NCBI GenBank assembly: GCA_039025395.1
Contig: JBCCOK010000005.1
Location: forward strand, 60,021 to 124,020
DNA length: 64,000 bases
From: Hoeflea_A sp039025395
Lineage (GTDB): Bacteria; Pseudomonadota; Alphaproteobacteria; Rhizobiales; Rhizobiaceae
Direction of reading: 5' to 3'
Below the pieces are notes generated by a model. It was not told where the DNA came from, did not search any database, and was given only the letters and a program-made list of their open reading frames with translations. The position numbers and the translations under genes were made by a program. Below are positions 25,406 through 34,359 of this stretch, one piece after another; the stretch's first letter is position 1, and every line of letters begins with the position of its first letter.

Positions 25406-26056
25406 TCAGTCGAATTGCCAGACAGTGGTTTGCTTGATCTCGGCATCCTCGAGCGCGCGCGTCACTTCGACTTCATAAACGGCGCGTTCGGATAGATGGT
25501 TGCGCGGGCGGTAATATCGACCGGGATCGCCGATGAGAATATCGGCACCACGCTTTCTGAGGGCCTTGAACCAGGGCAACAGGGATGCGGCCAGATCCTG
25601 GTCGTAGAAAACGTCGCCGGCGAGCACCACCTGCCAGCCGTCGTCCGTGCCGATCAGGTTGTCGCTGCGCAACGCGATGACCGTGCTGTTGAAGGCTGCG
25701 TTCATCGCTGTTGCCATAGCAGCCCACGGATCCGTGTCGCAGGCGGTGACGGCGGCGGCGCCTGCGCTCTTGGCAGCGATCGCCACAAGACCGGAGCCGC
25801 TGGCGAAATCGAGCACGGACCGGTCCTTTACCCAGTGCGGATTGTCGAGGATGTATCGCGCCAGGCCCTGGCCGCCGGCCCAGGCGAAAGCCCAATAGGG
25901 CGGCGGAAGGCCGATGGCATCGAGTTCCTGCTCGGTCTTTTGCCAAAGCTCATGCGCTTCACTGGCCAGATACAGGCTAATTTCCGGCACATGGGGTGGT
26001 GTCATCAACGCCGTATTTTCGGCAATGAATCGCTGCGCCTCGGTCTTCATCCGCAA
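25406..26056 (-). CDS. ETFB-type protein lysine methyltransferase (METTL20-like)
   Basis: A 216-residue seven-beta-strand SAM methyltransferase. Motif I reads VLDFASGSGLVAIAAK and the post-I acidic region is ACDTDPWAAMA. The segment PPYWAFAWAGGQGLARYI before motif I and AGDVFYDQDLA plus ILIGDPGR after it are hallmarks of the METTL20/ETFBKMT family, which methylates lysines of the electron-transfer flavoprotein beta subunit. An Agrobacterium homologue has been shown to do this. It is often misannotated as ribosomal protein L11 methyltransferase. The gene is 46 bp downstream of the EVE gene on the same strand. Confidence 0.75.
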   Translation of the reverse strand: MRMKTEAQRFIAENTALMTPPHVPEISLYLASEAHELWQKTEQELDAIGLPPPYWAFAWAGGQGLARYILDNPHWVKDRSVLDFASGSGLVAIAAKSAGAAAVTACDTDPWAAMATAMNAAFNSTVIALRSDNLIGTDDGWQVVLAGDVFYDQDLAASLLPWFKALRKRGADILIGDPGRYYRPRNHLSERAVYEVEVTRALEDAEIKQTTVWQFD

Positions 26057-26101
26057 AAAATGCCAAGAAGCGGAAAAATTCTGCCGATTTTGTAGACGGG
26101 T

Positions 26102-26530
26102 TCAACGGGGCGGATCTTGAATCCCTCCCATGCGGCAGACCTCCAGGTACTCCGCCTCGGTGACGGGCTGGACCGAAAGGCGCGTGTTGGTGACCAGCGC
26201 CATCTCGGCAAGCTTGGGATTGGCCTTGATTGCCTGGAGGGTTACCGGTTCGGGCATGTCGACGAGCGCCTTGACGTCAACGCATTCCCAGCGCTCGTCG
26301 TCTGTCGTCGAATCGGGATGAACCTCGTTGCAGACTTCAACGATGCCCACCACTTCGAGTCCTTCATTGGAATGGTAGAAGAACCCCTTATCGCCGAGTT
26401 TCATTTCGCGCATATTGTTGCGCGCCTGATAGTTGCGGATGCCGTCCCATTCGGCCCCGCCGTCGCCCTCGTCTTTCTGGTGTTGCCACGACCATTTGAA
26501 AGGCTCCGATTTGAACAGCCAATAGGCCAT
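26102..26530 (-). CDS. EVE-domain protein
   Basis: A 142-residue protein that is entirely an EVE/PUA-like domain: MAYWLFKSEPFKWSW, WDGIRNYQARNNMREM, GFFYHSNEGLEVVGIVEV and LVTNTRLSVQPV match the family along its full length. EVE domains are related to YTH readers and are thought to bind modified nucleic-acid bases. In this setting, beside gpsA and tsaD in Rhizobiales, it is a housekeeping gene rather than part of a restriction system. ATG 26530 is the start. Confidence 0.93.
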   Translation of the reverse strand: MAYWLFKSEPFKWSWQHQKDEGDGGAEWDGIRNYQARNNMREMKLGDKGFFYHSNEGLEVVGIVEVCNEVHPDSTTDDERWECVDVKALVDMPEPVTLQAIKANPKLAEMALVTNTRLSVQPVTEAEYLEVCRMGGIQDPPR

Positions 26531-26623
26531 GGTTTTTCTCTCCAGATTGCCGACGATGAGGTTTTAGGGCGAGATTTGCGTCTCGACAAACAACAAATTC
26601 GAATGGGTGGAGCGCACGTTGGT

Positions 26624-27613
26624 TCATTCCGATTTCAAGGGCCGTGCCATGAGCGTGCTGACGGCCTCGTCGATGCCAAGCCTGCCGCCGAGAATGGCGG
26701 CGACGGCTTGGGTGATCGGCATGTCGATGCCCATCTTGTCACTGATTTGAGCCGCTACCGAAGCGGTAGACGCACCTTCCGAAAGCGGTGCACCCGGCGC
26801 CATGAGTTCGTGCGGTGATGTTCCTCTCCCCAGCGCCAAGCCAAATCTGAGATTTCGCGACTGATGGCTTGTCGCCGTCAGGACCAAATCGCCAAGCCCC
26901 GACAGTCCCGAGACTGTCCTGGCTTTTCCGCCATGGGCCTGAGCAAAGCGCATCAGTTCGGCGAGGCCGCGTGCGATCAAAGCCGCCCGCGCCGACTCGC
27001 CCAGCCCCCGCCCCTCGACGATGCCGCAGGCGATTGCCATAACGTTCTTGAGCGCGCCGCCCGTCTGCACACCGGTGACGTCGTTTGAGGCGTAGAGCCG
27101 GAACGTGTCGCGGGAAATCTGTTCTGCCAGCGTTTCGGTGGTGTTGTCCCGCCTAGAGGCAATTGTCATGGCCGTCGGCAGGCCAAGGGCAATGTCGGAC
27201 GCGAAACCGGGACCGGAAAGAACCGAGACCCCACGGTCCGGCAGCAACTGGCCGACGGTATCTGAAAGAAACAGGCCGGAAGACTGTTCGATGCCTTTGG
27301 CGCAGACAACGAGGTGGGCCGCTTTACTGATTGCCCGGCCATAGGTTTCGAGGGCTGATCGCAGGGACTGGGTCGGCACACTCAGCAATACGATGTCCGC
27401 GTTTGAGAGCGCTTCGTCGGAGGCCGTGACTTTGATGCTTTCAGGCAATTTGGCGGCTGGCAATCCTTTCTCGTTGATACGCTGCCGGTCGATTTCCTGC
27501 ATTCGTTGCGCATCGCGTCCAATCAGGGTGACTTGCCTACCCTTGTCGGCCGCGACAATCGCAAGCGCAGTGCCGAAGGCGCCGGCACCCAGAACGGCAA
27601 TCGCAGTGCTCAT
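26624..27613 (-). CDS. gpsA: glycerol-3-phosphate dehydrogenase [NAD(P)+]
   Basis: A 329-residue enzyme reducing dihydroxyacetone phosphate to sn-glycerol-3-phosphate for phospholipid synthesis. The dinucleotide motif is VLGAGAFGTALA (residues 7-18). SGPGFASDIALGLPTA and the catalytic-lysine helix GALKNVMAIACGIVEGRGLG are present, as is LSGLGDLVLT. The start overlaps the tsaD stop by four bases, the tsaD-gpsA order typical of Rhizobiales. Related genomes often have a YciI-family gene after gpsA; there is none here, only 93 bp before the EVE gene. Confidence 0.96.
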   Translation of the reverse strand: MSTAIAVLGAGAFGTALAIVAADKGRQVTLIGRDAQRMQEIDRQRINEKGLPAAKLPESIKVTASDEALSNADIVLLSVPTQSLRSALETYGRAISKAAHLVVCAKGIEQSSGLFLSDTVGQLLPDRGVSVLSGPGFASDIALGLPTAMTIASRRDNTTETLAEQISRDTFRLYASNDVTGVQTGGALKNVMAIACGIVEGRGLGESARAALIARGLAELMRFAQAHGGKARTVSGLSGLGDLVLTATSHQSRNLRFGLALGRGTSPHELMAPGAPLSEGASTASVAAQISDKMGIDMPITQAVAAILGGRLGIDEAVSTLMARPLKSE

Positions 27614-28707
27614 ACCTTTGCACCACGCTTTCCATGACCGATGCGCGCTGTTACCTTTTCATCAAGCGGCCAGCGCGGCCGTGGTGCTGCATCAAGACCA
27701 TCCGGCGGAAAACCGGCCATGCGCCTTTCCGCTGCCGCCCATGCAATCATGACGGCGTTGTCGGTACAGAGTCTCGGGGGCGGAGAAACAAATCGAAACC
27801 CTTTTTGCGCGCACACCTGCTCCAGCGTCTCGCGGATCCTGCTGTTTGCAGCAACGCCGCCTGCAACAACCAGAACCGGTTCGCTGCCGGTGTCGGGAAA
27901 TTGCTTGAGAAAAAGGTCGAGACCGCGCCTGATGCGATCGCGAAGTGTATCGGTGATGGCAGACTGGAACGAAGCGCAGATGTCCGAAACGTCCTGATCG
28001 CTCAACGGGGCGGCCGATTGCGCTGCCTTTCTCACGGCCGTTTTCAGTCCAGAGAATGAAAAATCGGGCCGCGTTTCACCGTAAAGCGGCCGCGGCAGCG
28101 AAAACCGGGTGCCGTCGCCATTTGCCGCGGCTTTTTCGACCGCCGGTCCGCCCGGATAACCGAGCCCGAGCAGTTTGGCCGTCTTGTCGAAAGCTTCGCC
28201 CAAGGCATCATCGATCGTCGTTCCCCAACGTCCATAGTCGCCAACGCCCCGCACCAGGACAAGCTGCGTGTGGCCACCCGACACCAGCAGAAGCAGATAG
28301 GGGAAGGCGAGATGATCCGTCAGTCTTGCGGTCAGCGCATGCCCTTCGAGATGATTTATGGCGTAGAGCGGCTTGGCCGCTGCGGCGCTCAAAGCCTTTG
28401 CCGTTGTCAGGCCAACCATGAGGCCGCCTATCAGGCCGGGACCTGCCGTTGCCGCAACGGCTTCAATCTCGTGCAGTGTTACACCTGCCTGTTGCAGTGC
28501 GCTATCGACGACACCATCCAGCTTCTCAACATGGGCGCGCGCTGCGATTTCGGGTACCACTCCGCCGAAATGCGTGTGTTCTTCGAGCTGGCTGAAAACC
28601 ACATCGGACAGGATTTCTCCGCTCGCATCGGCATTGAGCCGCACAACAGCCGCTGCCGTCTCGTCGCAGCTTGTTTCGATACCAAGGATCAGGGCCGGTT
28701 TTTGCAT
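27610..28707 (-). CDS. tsaD: tRNA N6-adenosine threonylcarbamoyltransferase
   Basis: A 365-residue Kae1/YgjD-family enzyme that transfers the threonylcarbamoyl group to A37 of ANN-decoding tRNAs with TsaB and TsaE. The ASKHA start ILGIETSCDETAAAVV and the metal-binding NHLEGH (His119, His123) are intact, with VSGGHTQLVLV and a C-terminal CTDNAVMIAWAA. The length is standard. It is transcribed away from hemC across a 73-bp intergenic region, the common tsaD/hemC divergence of alphaproteobacteria. Confidence 0.97.
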   Translation of the reverse strand: MQKPALILGIETSCDETAAAVVRLNADASGEILSDVVFSQLEEHTHFGGVVPEIAARAHVEKLDGVVDSALQQAGVTLHEIEAVAATAGPGLIGGLMVGLTTAKALSAAAAKPLYAINHLEGHALTARLTDHLAFPYLLLLVSGGHTQLVLVRGVGDYGRWGTTIDDALGEAFDKTAKLLGLGYPGGPAVEKAAANGDGTRFSLPRPLYGETRPDFSFSGLKTAVRKAAQSAAPLSDQDVSDICASFQSAITDTLRDRIRRGLDLFLKQFPDTGSEPVLVVAGGVAANSRIRETLEQVCAQKGFRFVSPPPRLCTDNAVMIAWAAAERRMAGFPPDGLDAAPRPRWPLDEKVTARIGHGKRGAKV

Positions 28708-28780
28708 TGGCTGTCCACACGATTGCGGAATGGTAGAATCCTGTTTACCTGTGCCTGTTGGTAATTACGGAACCGGGCTT

Positions 28781-29710
28781 ATGCAAACAAAACCTTTCCG
28801 CATCGGGACGCGTGGCAGCCCGCTTGCGCTGGCACAGGCACATGAAACGCGAGATCGCCTCATGGCCGCGCACGGGCTTGCAGAAGAGGTCTTCGAGATT
28901 GCGGTGATTTCGACAAAGGGGGACCGGATCACGGACCGGCCATTGTCCGAGATTGGCGGCAAGGGCCTCTTCACGGAGGAAATCGAGGCGCAGCTTTCCG
29001 ACGGGCGACTGGATATTGCCGTTCACTCATCGAAAGACATGCCGACTGTGCTTCCCGAAGGCCTCTATCTTTCCGCGTTCCTGCCGCGCGAAGATTGCCG
29101 CGACGCCTTTATCGGCAGCGCTGCCGACAGCATTTCGGCGCTGCCGGAGGGCGCGGTCATCGGGACATCGTCCCTTCGCAGGGCTGCCCTGTTGCGGCGC
29201 ATGCGCCCGGATCTGGAGGTTGTGTCTTTGCGCGGAAACGTTCAGACGCGGATGCGCAAGCTGGAGGAGGGTGCCGTCGACGGAACGCTTCTTGCAATGG
29301 CAGGGCTTCGGCGTTTGGGTCTCCACAACCATGCCACTGATATCATGTCACCGGAGATATTTCTGCCAGCGCTTGGTCAGGGTGCGATATGCATCGAAAG
29401 CCGCGAAGGGGATACTGAAACGGATGCGATGCTGGCACCGATCAACGACGCTGCAACGATGCACGCATTGACCTGCGAACGGGCTTTTCTTGCGGTACTG
29501 GACGGTTCGTGCCGGACGCCCATAGCCGGTCTTGCGGTCATTGAAGGCGAGCGGCTTGCCTTCAAAGGCATGATCCTGTCGCCGGATGGCGCCACCAGTT
29601 TCGAGGTTGTGCGTGAGGGGCAGTCGAGGCTTGCACAAGACCTCGGCCGGGAAGCCGGCGAAGACATCAGGGCGAGGGCCGGCGCGGCCTTTTTCGAAAG
29701 CTGGGTGTAA
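28781..29710 (+). CDS. hemC: hydroxymethylbilane synthase
   Basis: A 309-residue porphobilinogen deaminase joining four porphobilinogens. It begins MQTKPFRIGTRGSPLALAQ, and Cys244 in GSCRTPIAG carries the dipyrromethane cofactor. HSSKDMPT and ALGQGAICIE are conserved. An open frame extends back to 28373, but this overlaps tsaD antisense, and ATG 28781 is the family start. It is the first gene of the hemC-hemD-mic60-hemY cluster. Confidence 0.97.
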   Translation: MQTKPFRIGTRGSPLALAQAHETRDRLMAAHGLAEEVFEIAVISTKGDRITDRPLSEIGGKGLFTEEIEAQLSDGRLDIAVHSSKDMPTVLPEGLYLSAFLPREDCRDAFIGSAADSISALPEGAVIGTSSLRRAALLRRMRPDLEVVSLRGNVQTRMRKLEEGAVDGTLLAMAGLRRLGLHNHATDIMSPEIFLPALGQGAICIESREGDTETDAMLAPINDAATMHALTCERAFLAVLDGSCRTPIAGLAVIEGERLAFKGMILSPDGATSFEVVREGQSRLAQDLGREAGEDIRARAGAAFFESWV

Positions 29711-29713
29711 AGG

Positions 29714-30448
29714 GTGCGGGTTCTGGTGACACGGCCTGAGCCCGGCGCTGACCGCACGGCCCGGGCGCTTCGCGACCGCGGCCATGAGCCGGTCTTGATG
29801 CCGATGACACGCATTATCAGCCTTTTGAGCGACAATGCCGGGCTAAACCAGATAGGCGCCTCGGCCTATTCCGTAACGAGCGCGAATGCGCTGGAGTGCT
29901 GGCAATCTAAAGGGATCGGCGCCTTGTGTCTCAAGCGCCCGATCTACACTGTTGGAAAACGCACGGCGGGTGCTGCACACGCGGCGGGATTTTCGGATGT
30001 GCGGGTGGGCGCCGGCGACGGCGCCCGGCTTGCAGAAAAACTGATTGCTGACACGCAAGCGGCCCGTATTTCGTTTTCCGCCGCTACGCCACTGGTCTAT
30101 GTTGCGGGCAGAACCCGGCATCCGGACTTCGAAGCGCGACTTTTCGCAGAAAAACTGCCCTTCAAATTGGTTGAACTCTACGATATCGAAAAAATAAGTT
30201 ATTCAACTGACATCTTTTTGCAGCAGTTGAGGGATCTCGAACAGGGATCGGTTCTGCTCTACTCGACGAAATCAGCCGAGATTTTTTTTGATCGCATGGA
30301 AAGGGCGGGTCTTTTTAAGAAACTGAAAGATTTGCGTTTTCTTTGTATCAGCGAAAGCGTTGCGAATGCCGTTCCGCTTCAATTTGCGGGTCAAACCGAG
30401 GTTTCGGCCAAGCCGGATGAAGACAATCTGCTCATGCTTCTCGGTTGA
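29714..30448 (+). CDS. hemD: uroporphyrinogen-III synthase
   Basis: A 244-residue enzyme that closes and inverts ring D of hydroxymethylbilane. The sequence MRVLVTRPEPGADRTARALRD is the usual N-terminus, and YSTKSAEIFFD near the C-terminal lobe is characteristic. The family is weakly conserved, and position after hemC makes the assignment firm. The start is GTG 29714, 3 bp after the hemC stop. An 8-base T-run within the coding sequence (30282-30289) is a potential slippage site. Confidence 0.92.
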   Translation: MRVLVTRPEPGADRTARALRDRGHEPVLMPMTRIISLLSDNAGLNQIGASAYSVTSANALECWQSKGIGALCLKRPIYTVGKRTAGAAHAAGFSDVRVGAGDGARLAEKLIADTQAARISFSAATPLVYVAGRTRHPDFEARLFAEKLPFKLVELYDIEKISYSTDIFLQQLRDLEQGSVLLYSTKSAEIFFDRMERAGLFKKLKDLRFLCISESVANAVPLQFAGQTEVSAKPDEDNLLMLLG

Positions 30449-30573
30449 GCCGGGCGGGCGGTGCGAATGAATCTTGGCCGCGTCCCTTCCATCCCAAATC
30501 GACCGATACTAGATTTTTTTTTGGGGGCCGCACCCGCGCACCACCCAAATCTGAATTGCTGAAAGGGCGATTT

Positions 30574-32133
30574 ATGGCACAGGGCAGCAAGCCGCGTCAT
30601 TCGCGCAGCACCCGCAAACCGGTTACGATCGACCTCGAGCCGGATGCGGTATCCAAGGACAACAAACCGGAAGACAAACCTTCAGCGGGCGCGAATCCGG
30701 CAGCAGGTGGAAAAACGGCGGCGGCGGAGGCGAAAAAAGCGGCATCCGTACCGAAAACAGCCGCTGCCGCATCCAAAGCCAAAGCAGCCGGTGGAGACGA
30801 GCCCAAGGATGAGGCGAAAGCCGCTTCGCAACCGGCAAGTGCGACGGCGGCGACGACGGCCAAGTCTTCTATAAGTGAATCGGACGAGAAATCAGGTCCG
30901 ATTGCAGACGAGGTGAAATCGGCCCAAAGCGGAAGTGACACAGCCAAAGCAGCAGCGGCGGCGGTGCGGAACGATAAAGCGGGCTCTGGAAGTGCCGCAA
31001 AAGCAGATGCAAGCCCGGCGTCAGCCAGTTCGTCGCGCATGTTGGTAGCAGGCGTTGCCGGCGGCGTGATCGTGATCGTAATCGTTGCCGGGTTGCAATG
31101 GGGCGGATTGCTTCCCGCGCCAAGCGCCACCAATGACGGCACCGGTGCGCTGAGTGCCGATATTGCCGCGTTGAAACAGTCGGTTGCCTCACTTGAAAGC
31201 AGCAGTGGTGGAGATACTTCGGCGATCGGCCAGGCGCTCGAGCAGCGGATCCAGGCCCTCGAAAACACCGTCAGCCTTTCAGCAAACGGTGCTGGCAGCT
31301 CCCTTTCCGATCTCGAATCGCGGGTCTCGGCGCTGGCGGACCGGGTCGATACTGCGACCTCCACGCCGGACAATGGCGCGACTTCGCAACTGACGGACAA
31401 AGTATCGGCGCTTGAGACAACGCAGTCAGGTCATCAGAACGACATCGCAAGTATTCAATCGTCGCTCAATACGCTCGAAAGCAAGATCAGTTCTGACGAG
31501 GAAAAGCAGAGCCAGACGCTCGAGGGGCTTGATAAGCGGCTTGCGGCGATTGAAAGCTCTCTTTCGGCCCCACGCGAAGATATACGGGTCGCACGGGCGC
31601 TGGCGGCCGCCAACCTGAAGGCCGCCATCGATCGCGGCGGATCGTTCATGGCGGAACTCGAAGCATTCGCCAGTGTCGATGGCGACAGCCCTGCGGTTAG
31701 TCAGTTGCGGACGCTCGCGGCAAGCGGTGTTCCCTCGCGGGCCACGCTGATCAACACGTTCCCGTCGGTTGCAAATGCCATGATCGAAGCCGCGAGCGGT
31801 ACGGACAGCGGTTCTGGCTGGGTCGGTCGACTGATGAACAGCGCATCTTCGCTGGTGCAGGTTCGGCCGGTCGGCGAAGTGTCGGGCGACAGTGTCGAGG
31901 CCATTGTCGCGCGCATGGAAACCAAGCTGAGCAATGGCGATTTGCAAGGCGCCGTTGATGAGTGGAAAACCCTGCCGGAAGCTTCGCAGAAGGTCTCCGA
32001 GACATTCGAAAAAGATCTGGAAGCCCGTATTCTCGTTGAGAAACTGGTGTCGGGAACGGTGAATGCCGCTTTGCCAACTGAAACGGCAACAACAGGCGCA
32101 ACACAAACGCAGCAAAGCGAAGGCAGCAACTAA
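30574..32133 (+). CDS. alphaproteobacterial mitofilin (Mic60-like) membrane protein
   Basis: A 519-residue inner-membrane protein. An Ala/Lys/Ser-rich cytoplasmic part (1-150) precedes one transmembrane helix (about 156-178, MLVAGVAGGVIVIVIVAG). Periplasmic coiled-coil heptads follow (about 190-345), then a C-terminal mitofilin domain (from about 350). Mic60 homologues bend membranes and organise intracytoplasmic membranes; their gene lies between hemD and hemY in many alphaproteobacteria. ATG 30574 is chosen for its GAAAGGG site and typical MAQGSKPRHSRSTRKPVTID start. A run of nine T and five G (30514-30527) sits 46 bp upstream. Confidence 0.88.
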   Translation: MAQGSKPRHSRSTRKPVTIDLEPDAVSKDNKPEDKPSAGANPAAGGKTAAAEAKKAASVPKTAAAASKAKAAGGDEPKDEAKAASQPASATAATTAKSSISESDEKSGPIADEVKSAQSGSDTAKAAAAAVRNDKAGSGSAAKADASPASASSSRMLVAGVAGGVIVIVIVAGLQWGGLLPAPSATNDGTGALSADIAALKQSVASLESSSGGDTSAIGQALEQRIQALENTVSLSANGAGSSLSDLESRVSALADRVDTATSTPDNGATSQLTDKVSALETTQSGHQNDIASIQSSLNTLESKISSDEEKQSQTLEGLDKRLAAIESSLSAPREDIRVARALAAANLKAAIDRGGSFMAELEAFASVDGDSPAVSQLRTLAASGVPSRATLINTFPSVANAMIEAASGTDSGSGWVGRLMNSASSLVQVRPVGEVSGDSVEAIVARMETKLSNGDLQGAVDEWKTLPEASQKVSETFEKDLEARILVEKLVSGTVNAALPTETATTGATQTQQSEGSN

Positions 32134-32134
32134 T

Positions 32135-34117
32135 ATGATCCGCCTGTTGTTTTATATCGCACTGGTTTTGGTGCTCGGTTTCGGATTTGCGTGGCTCGCC
32201 GACCGACCGGGCGACCTTGTGATCACCTGGCAGGGCCAGCGTATAGAAATGTCGTTGATGGTGGCGGTGACGGCTGTTGTGGCGCTGATTGCCGTCATCA
32301 TGCTGGGCTGGTGGCTGATCCGCAGCATCCTGTCGTCGCCGCATATGGTTTCGCGCTATTTCCGCGCCCGAAAACGGGATCGCGGCTATCAGGCACTTTC
32401 AAGCGGGTTGATTGCCGCCGGCGCGGGCGATGCTGCCACCGCACGCAAGATGACGCAGCGAACAATGGGCCTGTTGAGCGCCGACCAGGAACCGCTGATC
32501 CACCTGCTTGACGCCCAGACGGCCTTGATCGAAGGAAAGGACGACGAGGCGCGGGCCAAGTTCGAGGCGATGGCGGAAGATCCGGAGACACGCGAGCTTG
32601 GATTGCGCGGCCTTTACCTTGAAGCGCGCAAGCACGGTGCGACGGAGGCGGCGCAGCACTATGCCGAGGAGGCGGCCGAGAAATCGCCGCATCTTCCCTG
32701 GGCGGCCGAAGCGGCACTCGGTTTCCGATCTGCCGAGGGCGCTTGGGATGACGCCGTCCGACTGCTCGAGAAGCAACGCATGGCCCGGGTCATCAACAAG
32801 GTGGATGGAGACCGGAAGAAAGCCGTTCTTCTGACCGCCCGGGCAACGGAGAAGCTTGAGCGCGGCGATGTGGCCGGCGCACGTGTCGATGGTATCGAGG
32901 CGAACAAGCTTGCGGGCGACTTCGTACCGGCTGCACTCATTGCTGCGCAGGCGCTTTACCGCGAAAACAGCCTACGCAAGGGCTCGCGGATTCTTGAGAA
33001 GATTTGGCGAGGCGAACCGAACCCGGACGTTGCCGATACCTATGTTCGTGCGCGTCCCGGGGATTCCACCCATGACCGTCTCAAGCGGGCGCAAAGGCTT
33101 GAAACATTGAAGCGAAATCACGTCGAATCGCTTTATGCCGTCGCAAAGGCGGCGCTGGATGCGCAGGAATTCAGCCTTGCCCGGGAAAAAGCCGAGGCCG
33201 CCATTCGCGTTCAGGCACGCGAGGGCATCTATCTGCTTTTGGCCGACATCGAAGAGGCGGAAACAGGCGATCAGGGACGCGTGCGGCACTGGCTGTCCCA
33301 AGCGGTTAGGGCGCCGCGCGATCCCGCCTGGACCGCCGATGGCTATATTGCCGACCATTGGGCACCGGTATCGCCTGTAACCGGCAAGCTTGACGCTTTT
33401 GAATGGAAAGTACCGGTCGAGCAGATTGCGGGGCAGACGCAGGATGCTGCCGCCGCTCACGAGGATGCCGAAGAGGCTATCCGGTCGCTGCCACCAGCGG
33501 TGGTCCAGCCGGTGGAAGACAAGCCCGAGGAACCAGAGCCGGACGACGCGGTCATCGTGGTCGAAGCCGAAGAAGAAACGCCTGAAGTCGTGATTGAAAA
33601 CGAAACGCCCAAAGTCGAGACCGAAACCGTTGCGGAGGTCCAAGCGAGCGATGAAGAGGCCGAAGCCCAAAAAACCGATGATACATCGAAACAATCTGAC
33701 GTCAGCGAAGCGCAAGCAAGCGAGACCGTCGAGGTAACGGAGGAGCCGGAAAAGGCGATCGAAGACGAAAAACCGGCCGAAGCTGAGAGCATTGCGGTCG
33801 CCGAAGAAAAGCCCGATGGCGTCGATAGCGAGGTTCCACAAAAACCAACCGTCAGCGCCGAGCCTTCGGTCGATACGGAAGAAACCCCGGCAACAGAGCC
33901 GAACGGCAAGGCCGAGGAAATCGAGGTTGCGGAGAAGGAACCGGCGGTTGAAGAGGCAGCGAGCAAGGGCGAAACCCACATTGTCACCGATGCCGTCGAC
34001 ACCAGAACCGACAAGGAGCGTGAAGCAGCCTTCCTGGCCAAGCCGCCAGATGATCCGGGCGTCAGGGAGGATAGCGAGGCGGCGGAGGAGCCGAAGTCCC
34101 GATTCCGCCTGTTTTGA
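32135..34117 (+). CDS. hemY: HemY-like membrane protein with long acidic C-terminal extension
   Basis: A 660-residue protein. Two transmembrane helices (about 4-21 and 42-63) precede a cytoplasmic TPR-like domain (about 95-420). YFRARKRDRGYQALSSGLIA is the HemY signature. From about residue 440 to the end the sequence is low-complexity, rich in Glu, Pro, Val and Ala, and probably disordered; it ends in RFRLF. E. coli HemY has about 400 residues and lacks this tail. HemY is a membrane TPR protein associated with heme metabolism; it is not the protoporphyrinogen oxidase given the same symbol in Gram-positives. ATG 32135 directly follows the mic60 stop. Confidence 0.88.
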   Translation: MIRLLFYIALVLVLGFGFAWLADRPGDLVITWQGQRIEMSLMVAVTAVVALIAVIMLGWWLIRSILSSPHMVSRYFRARKRDRGYQALSSGLIAAGAGDAATARKMTQRTMGLLSADQEPLIHLLDAQTALIEGKDDEARAKFEAMAEDPETRELGLRGLYLEARKHGATEAAQHYAEEAAEKSPHLPWAAEAALGFRSAEGAWDDAVRLLEKQRMARVINKVDGDRKKAVLLTARATEKLERGDVAGARVDGIEANKLAGDFVPAALIAAQALYRENSLRKGSRILEKIWRGEPNPDVADTYVRARPGDSTHDRLKRAQRLETLKRNHVESLYAVAKAALDAQEFSLAREKAEAAIRVQAREGIYLLLADIEEAETGDQGRVRHWLSQAVRAPRDPAWTADGYIADHWAPVSPVTGKLDAFEWKVPVEQIAGQTQDAAAAHEDAEEAIRSLPPAVVQPVEDKPEEPEPDDAVIVVEAEEETPEVVIENETPKVETETVAEVQASDEEAEAQKTDDTSKQSDVSEAQASETVEVTEEPEKAIEDEKPAEAESIAVAEEKPDGVDSEVPQKPTVSAEPSVDTEETPATEPNGKAEEIEVAEKEPAVEEAASKGETHIVTDAVDTRTDKEREAAFLAKPPDDPGVREDSEAAEEPKSRFRLF

Positions 34118-34359
34118 GGAAGTGCCCGACCAGACCAAAAACCGGCAAATGTGGGGCAAACCCGGCGTCTATTGCCTGTAAGCCGACCTGCGACAGGACG
34201 GACTTCTTCAGTGGGAATGCCGGTGTACACAAGTAAGTTATGCGGCAATACGGCGGGCCGTCTTTGCATGGGCCGCTGCTCAATGCTATTTGCAAGGGAA
34301 GTGGCTCGGCGTTTACAGGGAGCGGCTTAAGGGAAAACCGCAACAAGCGGAAACTGGGA

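Noticed and set aside
26102..26530. EVE-domain gene as part of an anti-phage or restriction system
   Set aside because: Neighbours are gpsA, tsaD and a methyltransferase of the METTL20 type, a conserved housekeeping arrangement with no nuclease or ATPase.
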